This document shows positions 58,451 to 64,000 of a stretch of 64,000 nucleotides of DNA, in pieces. The notes beneath the pieces are model-generated. The model had not been told where the DNA came from. It made no database searches and saw only the letters and a program-made list of their open reading frames with translations. The translations under genes were made by a program, and so were the position numbers. The DNA is from Salminus brasiliensis. Taxonomy: Eukaryota > Chordata > Actinopteri > Characiformes > Bryconidae. Where the stretch lies: NCBI RefSeq assembly GCF_030463535.1, contig NC_132880.1:40863842-40927841 (forward strand). The letters run 5' to 3'. The first letter of the stretch is position 1. Each line of letters opens with the position of its first letter.

Positions 58451-61003
58451 ACTGAGGGGGGATTTAAAGAGCTACGAGCCGCGCACGCGCAGCGGCCTCC
58501 TGCGGGTCAGCAAGAGCCATTGAAAGGTGACCACACACCAGGAGCAGATATGCGACAAAATGGCAACGTCATTTATAGGCGTCTCCCCTTCTTGTTATGT
58601 TATCAGAGAAAACAGCAGCAGCTGATCGACTCCAGCAGTCCCAATAAAACAGCAAGAGGCTGCTTGGTTAAACGTGGCCTGATTAGTGATCTTTTATTTT
58701 GCCCTGTTCATTTTTGTCTTCTTTTTTTAATATTGCGGGGAAACAAGTGTTAAAAGTGCCCTAGAATGGAAAGCTGTTTAGCCCGGCATAGTGGAATAGT
58801 ATGAGTGACATACCATGAACCCTGAACCCTGTTGGCCCCTGTTAGAGAATCCCACAGAACCAAATCAGGGCTGCAAAACCCCATAACTATTTATAACTCA
58901 TTATATTTAAATATACACTCAGCCCACTAAAGCAAGCTTTCAAGGCCTTTTCAAAGGCAATGACCACTTTGTACAGGTGTTGATACTTGAAGTAAGAAAA
59001 AAGGGTTGTTACAAGAAGGCCTCATGACCGGCTTGTCTAGATGACACTGTCTGGACAGGGGTAAATCAAACTTGGCAAGCCAAGAAGCTAAAGCCAAGGA
59101 AGCGTGCAGGAATCCGTCCACACGGATCAGTCCGTCCACAGAAAAGATGATGACGTTAAACCCAAGGCACTCATCAATGCTCTTATTTTTTTTCCATAAA
59201 ACAATGCAGATCATTGATCAGCAAATAAGGCTGAAAGCAAACCCTAGCCAACCGGCTTCAACGTCTCTTCATCCTGTTCTTTTTACAGTGCTAATAACAA
59301 AGCTATGCTATGGTATGCAATGCAGCCTATGTGTGAGCCCCTGCGGTGACGTAAACCAGCCAATCAGAGCACAGCTCGTCACAGTATTTACAAGCCCACC
59401 ATAAAAATAAAGTCTGTGTTTTTGATTTCCAGGCAAAATAACAGGGTTGTAAAAGGGTGTGAAACTGTACCTTTGCTACTTCTTCTCAACCAGAGTCAAA
59501 TACCTTTAATTTAGACATCAAACAACAACTTAAAAAGAAATAAATGTATTTAATGCCTCCTTTAATGTGCTATTGATGACTGAACTCCAACCGCTAACTG
59601 CACTTTTTTCAGTGTTTGTGTGAAGTTGAGTGAAACCAGTGCGTAGCCCTCTAGGCAGTGGGGGAGTGGACAAACCAGTCAAAAGGCACAGTGTTAACAG
59701 ATGGACATGTCCTAGGCATGACAACTAGACTGACGTGTGTGTGGGCTACAGGAATGGAGGCCTAGTGTAGAGGGGGTATTTTGTAGCGTTCTGGGTGTGG
59801 CTGAAACTGTGTTTGAGAAAAGACCTTAACTGTGGTCTCAAATGTTGTGTTAAATCTGGCTTTTAGTGTTTAGTGTGGCTGGTAGTGTTATAATACTAAC
59901 AATACTTATTAAAATGTAACAAATTGGTTACTTCAGGTCACAATCATTAACATATCTCCCTATCACTAAGGACCCACCCTTTTTCCTTAGTGAAGGCCAA
60001 TTACTGTGTACTGTGTAATACTGTCAATACTTGATTAGTAATAACACATAAACTAGAGCTACGATTGGATAGTTAAGACAATTTGTAAATGGCTTTCTTT
60101 CAGTCTACACTGAGAACCCCTTGTTACAATTTAACAATGTAAATACAACAATGTAAGTGCATATCTACATTTTCAGTATAGATATGTCTGTCTGCTTGTT
60201 ACAAAAACAGAATGTGAAGCCCAAACATGGCCTATTTACAGCTCAAGTATCTCAAATTCCCAAAATCTGTGAACACAAAGTATCAAAGTATCTGAGAAAT
60301 AACTGGAATACCTTTCTGAATTGCTGATCACTCAGATCAAATATGATTTGTAAGGTTTATGAACTCCTGGGGTGACACATTTGCAGTTGGAGCCACATTG
60401 CTATCCACTATATTTTCTAGTGTTGAACATTCTTCTAAAACGAGTGTTATACCTATATCTATCCTGCACTGCCAAGAACAGCAGTGAACAAAGTCTTTAC
60501 AATACACTAGGCTTCTTTTCCATTCTCTGTGTACTCCAAAACCTTTAGATGTAATCAGGAAATAGGTCAAATGTGAAAGTTCTGATAGCACTTGATACGT
60601 TCATCAGTGATCAGTGTTTCTGACGGCCTTACACTTTAAGATCTGATAAAATCCAAAATAACATATTTAACATAAACAAGAAACTGCATGTTAAGTATTC
60701 GAGCTGACAAGGACTTTGCTTTGTCAGGACTGAAGACCTGTCATTGGTTAACTTGACTGGAAACAGAACCTGTGGACATTTAAGAGGCCTGGCTGGGCTG
60801 TTTCCTAACTTTTGCTAGGAACAAAAACAGGTTTTGCATGTTTTAAAAATGTGGTTCTTGTAAAACACTAAGCTTCCAGGGGATGCCCAAAGCCATGTAA
60901 GACAATCAGAAAGTGATACCTGTGGATATCGCCTGCAGAGTGGAGTTGCTTCAGTAAAAGCATGTGGCTTTTTTTATATTCCTAGTGTGATAATTATGAA
61001 GAA

Positions 61004-61183
61004 TAGAGATGGCAAATTGCAGAGCTGCTCAGGCAGTTGAAGCAAAATGCTGGGGCAGATTTTTACTTTCTGGACCTTTCTGGACCTGGATTTGCCATCT
61101 ATATTCTTCCAGAGCTGCCCAGGCAGTTGAAACAAAATCCTGGGGTGCATTTTTACTTTCTGGACTTAGATTTGCCATCTCTA
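61004..61183. mobile_element. 180-bp MITE with an internal 90-bp direct duplication
   Basis: The terminal inverted repeats are TAGAGATGGCAAAT and ATTTGCCATCTCTA. Inside, the unit from CAGAGCTGCTCAGGCAGTTG to GGATTTGCCATCT (61020-61102) is repeated from 61110 to 61180 with a few changes, including loss of a 13-base CTGGACC duplication. The inner copy also ends in ATTTGCCATCT, so the element carries an extra internal terminus. Confidence 0.85.
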
Positions 61184-62124
61184 ATGAAGGATATCTATAA
61201 TCACTATTTAGTTACTGTATAAGTACACTGTGTAAGTGCAAATGTACTTTGTCCAGAGGCGCTGGCAGGGATTTTGGGCTGCATGAAAATAAATTACACT
61301 GGGCCCCACAATTACACTGGGCCTCACCCATTCCACAAAGCTCCTGACATTGCCTGTATTGATAGAAACAAAATATACAGAAAATAACAGACCAATGAGA
61401 AGAAAGTAGCCTACCTGTATAGATATTTATTGTCATGATACAGATTCATGAAGAAGAAAGAGAAATGCAGGTGTTCTGTAGTGACACTACTGTTAATACA
61501 TTCTGATGACCTTCTCTAATCATCTGGACAACTAAAGGACCTTAAAATGGCGTCCATCTCTCCACACCACCATTGGCACTCAGGTTACACAGAGCCAGAG
61601 CAGGCCCCACCTCCATATTTTGGTCTCTCGTAGTGGTGGCTATAATGCCCCTTTTACACTTACAAGGGACTCTCTCTACCACATGTAGGGTTACATGAAA
61701 AAAAGGAGAACAAGGTTTTATACATGGGCTTGCTCTCTTTCTTAAAGCTCTACTATGAGTAGGCCTACACATCGTACAATAGTTCCTTCACTCTACAAGT
61801 AATATACACTGGTTTATCTCATTATAAGCAGATGCTTTGTCCGGTTATCCTAGTTGTAGTGTGAATACATGAGAATGCGAGCTGTGTTTAGTGTTCTGTA
61901 TTTGATCAGTGCACTCCTTCAAAATACTGCAATCCTTGTGGTTTGGGCAATACTTAAAGCACTGCAGGCTTTAAATGTAAGATCTATACGATCGTGTTAC
62001 CTGGGCATTTGTTTACATGTGCCGGGGTAACTTATTACACACTCCTAAAATATATATAGGTGATACAAAGGGTTCTTTGAGTGAAGCCACAGAAGAACCT
62101 TTTTAGAACCATATAATAAAGAAC

Positions 62125-62640
62125 CATACACTGCATGTCCAAATGTTTGTGGACACTCTGTCTAATAGCATTCATCTACTTTTTAAGTTGTACCCATTGC
62201 TGGCACAGATGTACAAATGCACACACATACAAAGCTTGTTTAGTCCTTGTAGACGGGTATTGTCAATAGAATAGGACTCTCTGGAGCAGATAAACATGAA
62301 CCTATTGGCACCATGCCTAATGCCAGGTATGAGCTAGAGGGGTACAAACCCCCCACCATTATTGAGCTGTGGAGCAGTGGAACTGTGTTCTCTGGAGTGA
62401 TGGATGGTGCTCCATCCAGTACATTTGGGATGAGTTTGGGAATCTGGAATGAGGTGGGGTTGGTGATCATCCAACATCTTAAAGTTACTAACGCTCTTGT
62501 TGCTGAATGCAATCATGCTCCAGAATCTAGCAGAAAGCCTTTCTGGACAGTAGAGACAGCTGCTCCAACAAAAGCAGCATATACTCTTTTTATTACTCCT
62601 GATTTCAGAAGAATCAATGACTGAGCAAGTGTCCCTGGAT
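62125..62640 (-). mobile_element. Family A element, near full length, minus orientation
   Basis: On the plus strand it runs from ACACTGCATGTCCAAATGTTTG to CTGAGCAAGTGTCCCTGGAT. All internal phrases are present in inverse order. Open frames of 90-103 codons exist on both strands (62240-62512 and 62313-62624) but match no transposase; they reflect few stops in the consensus. Confidence 0.85.
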
Positions 62641-62775
62641 CTGTGAGTTTTACATTGACAATAACTTCTTTAAATCTCTAAAACTCACTTAAAGAACCCT
62701 TTGCTAGCCCTGTGCTCAAGACTCAAGTGTCTCATATGGAAGCATTTACTGTGCTAGTGTTGAATTTCATGTGCC

Positions 62776-63326
62776 TCATTGAGAATCCTGCATATTTTTG
62801 ATGTGAGATGATCCTTCTGGTTTGGTCTGAGCTTTTTGGTCCATTTTGCTGTTCCCGCTGATGATCAGACTTTCTGGTATCTTTTGGTTGCTGTGGGCTC
62901 TACTCTCTGTAATCTGTGATTGTTTCTCTTGACTGTGAAGGTCTGTGAGATTTCCACTGCTCTGCCGTTCCTCATCTCGGCGTGCTGATATCTCCTGTAT
63001 GTGACCACTGTCTGAGTGTCTCTCCGGAGTCTGGTGATCTCTCTGGTCCGTGTTGATTTCTCTGTTATGTTGCGGTGTGTAATTGTTTGAGCTGTTTTCT
63101 CTGTTCCCTTTGATCTGTGCTGATTGACCTGTCTGTGCTGACATGCGTGGTTTAGGAGGATCGATGGGATCTGTTCTGTGGGCCGTGAAGCAGGTGGCAT
63201 TCATCTCCCCCGTGTGGCCACCCTGTGATGCTGCATGCAGGAGCCAGCTGTTCTGCAGGGTCTCACTGGCTGTCAACCTCACAGCCGGGTTCACCTCCAG
63301 CAGAGCCCTAATCAGAGCTTTAGCTC
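62776..63326 (-). CDS. Protein kinase, last coding exon (CAMK-like), partial
   Basis: On the minus strand an acceptor (CCATTTCAG) precedes 63326, and the exon then encodes AKALIRALLEVNPAVRLTAS, then ETLQNSWLL, to a stop at 62776-62778, about 183 codons. The first 30 residues are the C-terminal helices (subdomain XI) of a Ser/Thr kinase: the conserved Arg in NPAVRLTA and the Trp of the usual HPW position (here NSW) are visible. The remaining ~150 residues form a polar tail rich in Gln, Asn, Ser, Arg and His, without a recognised domain and presumably disordered. All catalytic subdomains lie beyond an intron and are not seen in this window. The CAMK group is the closest remembered match; I cannot name the gene. 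Confidence 0.72.
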
Positions 63327-63487
63327 CTGAAATGGACACATACACAAACAATGAGTCAACCGGTAGCCAGGGAGAGACTGACCTTTTGCACACAGAATGG
63401 TTCTCAGCTGTAACTGCAGGCACTTTATTGGTTAATTGTAGTCTGCAGTTACCTTCGTTCCTTTTTAGACATGCTGGTGTAATTATA

Positions 63488-64000
63488 GTGGAATGCAAAA
63501 GTTTGGGCACTCCTGGTCAAAATATCTGTTTTTGTGAATAGCAGCAGTGAGTAAAGCCTGTTTTTCAAAAGGCATACAGTTAAAGATGACACACTTCTTT
63601 AATAATTTAAGCAAGATTAGATTAGTTGTTATTTCCGTCTTGAAATGTGAAATGTTGCTCAATCCACTGGCTGCAAAACAAGCCCAAAGTTTAACAGTTG
63701 ATGATTATAACATATAATATAATATCTTACTAAAAGTCTTTTGCAGTTAGTCTGGAATTTTTAGTTGCCTTCCTAGACATTCTTTGCTCTCTCACAAAGT
63801 TGTCTTGGTTTTTCAAACTTCCAGACTTGGCCTCCTTTTTATAGCCTTCTCCTGCTTTGTAGACATCAGGCATTTTAGTTTTCAGACTGCTTCCCAGCTG
63901 CTTGGAGGAGCCAATGGCTGTTCATTGTTGGGACAAGGCTTAAGGAGTAAGAGTATTCATAAAGCTTTGACATTTGCATCTCCTGGCTGCTCCGAATGAT
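63488..64000. mobile_element. Tc1/mariner-like element, incomplete at window end
   Basis: It starts GTGGAATGCAAAAGTTTGGGCAC, the inverse of the right end of the relic at 49590, and continues with CTTTAATAATTTAAGCAAG, CATTCTTTGCTCTCTCAC and TTTTTCAAACTTCCAGACTTG. It runs off the window. No transposase signature is visible in the part present. Confidence 0.55.

Larger units (their letters stand above)
58451..62775. other. Intergenic region between zftraf1 and the kinase gene
   Basis: No conserved coding exon was recognised. It has a 180-bp MITE at 61004-61183, palindromic-element words near 62065-62130 and a family A copy at 62125-62640. Open frames such as 59072-59404 and 60337-60591 show no domain and ordinary composition, so I leave them unannotated. 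Confidence 0.7.

Noticed and set aside
62240-62624. Overlapping 90-103-codon frames on both strands
   Set aside because: They lie wholly in a family A transposable element whose other copies have frameshifts; no protein domain is seen.

Overview
This window is nuclear DNA from a vertebrate, almost certainly a teleost fish. Genes are split into short exons with conserved splice sites, introns and intergenic spaces are AT-rich, and the window is packed with microsatellites, Tc1/mariner-like relics and short inverted-repeat elements of fish type. The transposon mix suggests an otophysan (characin or catfish relative), but that is inference. No prokaryotic operon, CRISPR array, rRNA or tRNA gene was recognised.

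Layout. (1) 1-9860, plus strand: ubp1, a CP2/grainyhead-family transcription factor, entered in the middle of its coding sequence (15 exons, stop at 8098) with a 3' UTR of about 1.7 kb. (2) 9860-14130: intergenic, with a composite repeat and a 62-bp minisatellite. (3) 14360-28636, plus: pdcd6ip (ALIX), complete, 18 coding exons, 876 codons in one continuous frame. (4) 29650-38878: a long gap with DNA-transposon relics, a GC-rich promoter-like stretch at 33.6-34.35 kb, and an irregular tandem array at 35.2-36.6 kb. (5) 38879-50303, plus: arpp21, an R3H/SUZ RNA-binding phosphoprotein, 18 coding exons, 672 codons. (6) 57689-53335, minus: zftraf1 (cyhr1), a RING/TRAF-type zinc-finger protein, 4 exons, 383 codons, convergent with arpp21. 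(7) 58.5-62.7 kb: gene-poor and repeat-rich. (8) 63326-62776, minus: the last coding exon of a protein kinase that continues upstream beyond the window.

The genes are independent housekeeping or neuronal loci, not a pathway cluster. ubp1, pdcd6ip and arpp21 match a block linked on human 3p22, but human CLASP2, which lies between UBP1 and PDCD6IP, is absent here, and zftraf1 belongs to a different human chromosome (8q24.3). All exon models were built by joining splice sites by eye so that phases agree, and guided by remembered family sequences; no alignment was run.

I found no convincing new biological system. The best observations are two splicing features that coincide with known isoform choices: a GC-AG intron before the alternative exon of ubp1, and a 15-nt tandem acceptor in pdcd6ip. 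Others are the apparent absence of the miR-128-2 hairpin from the arpp21 introns, two unusual tandem arrays, and well-preserved hairpin transposable elements.
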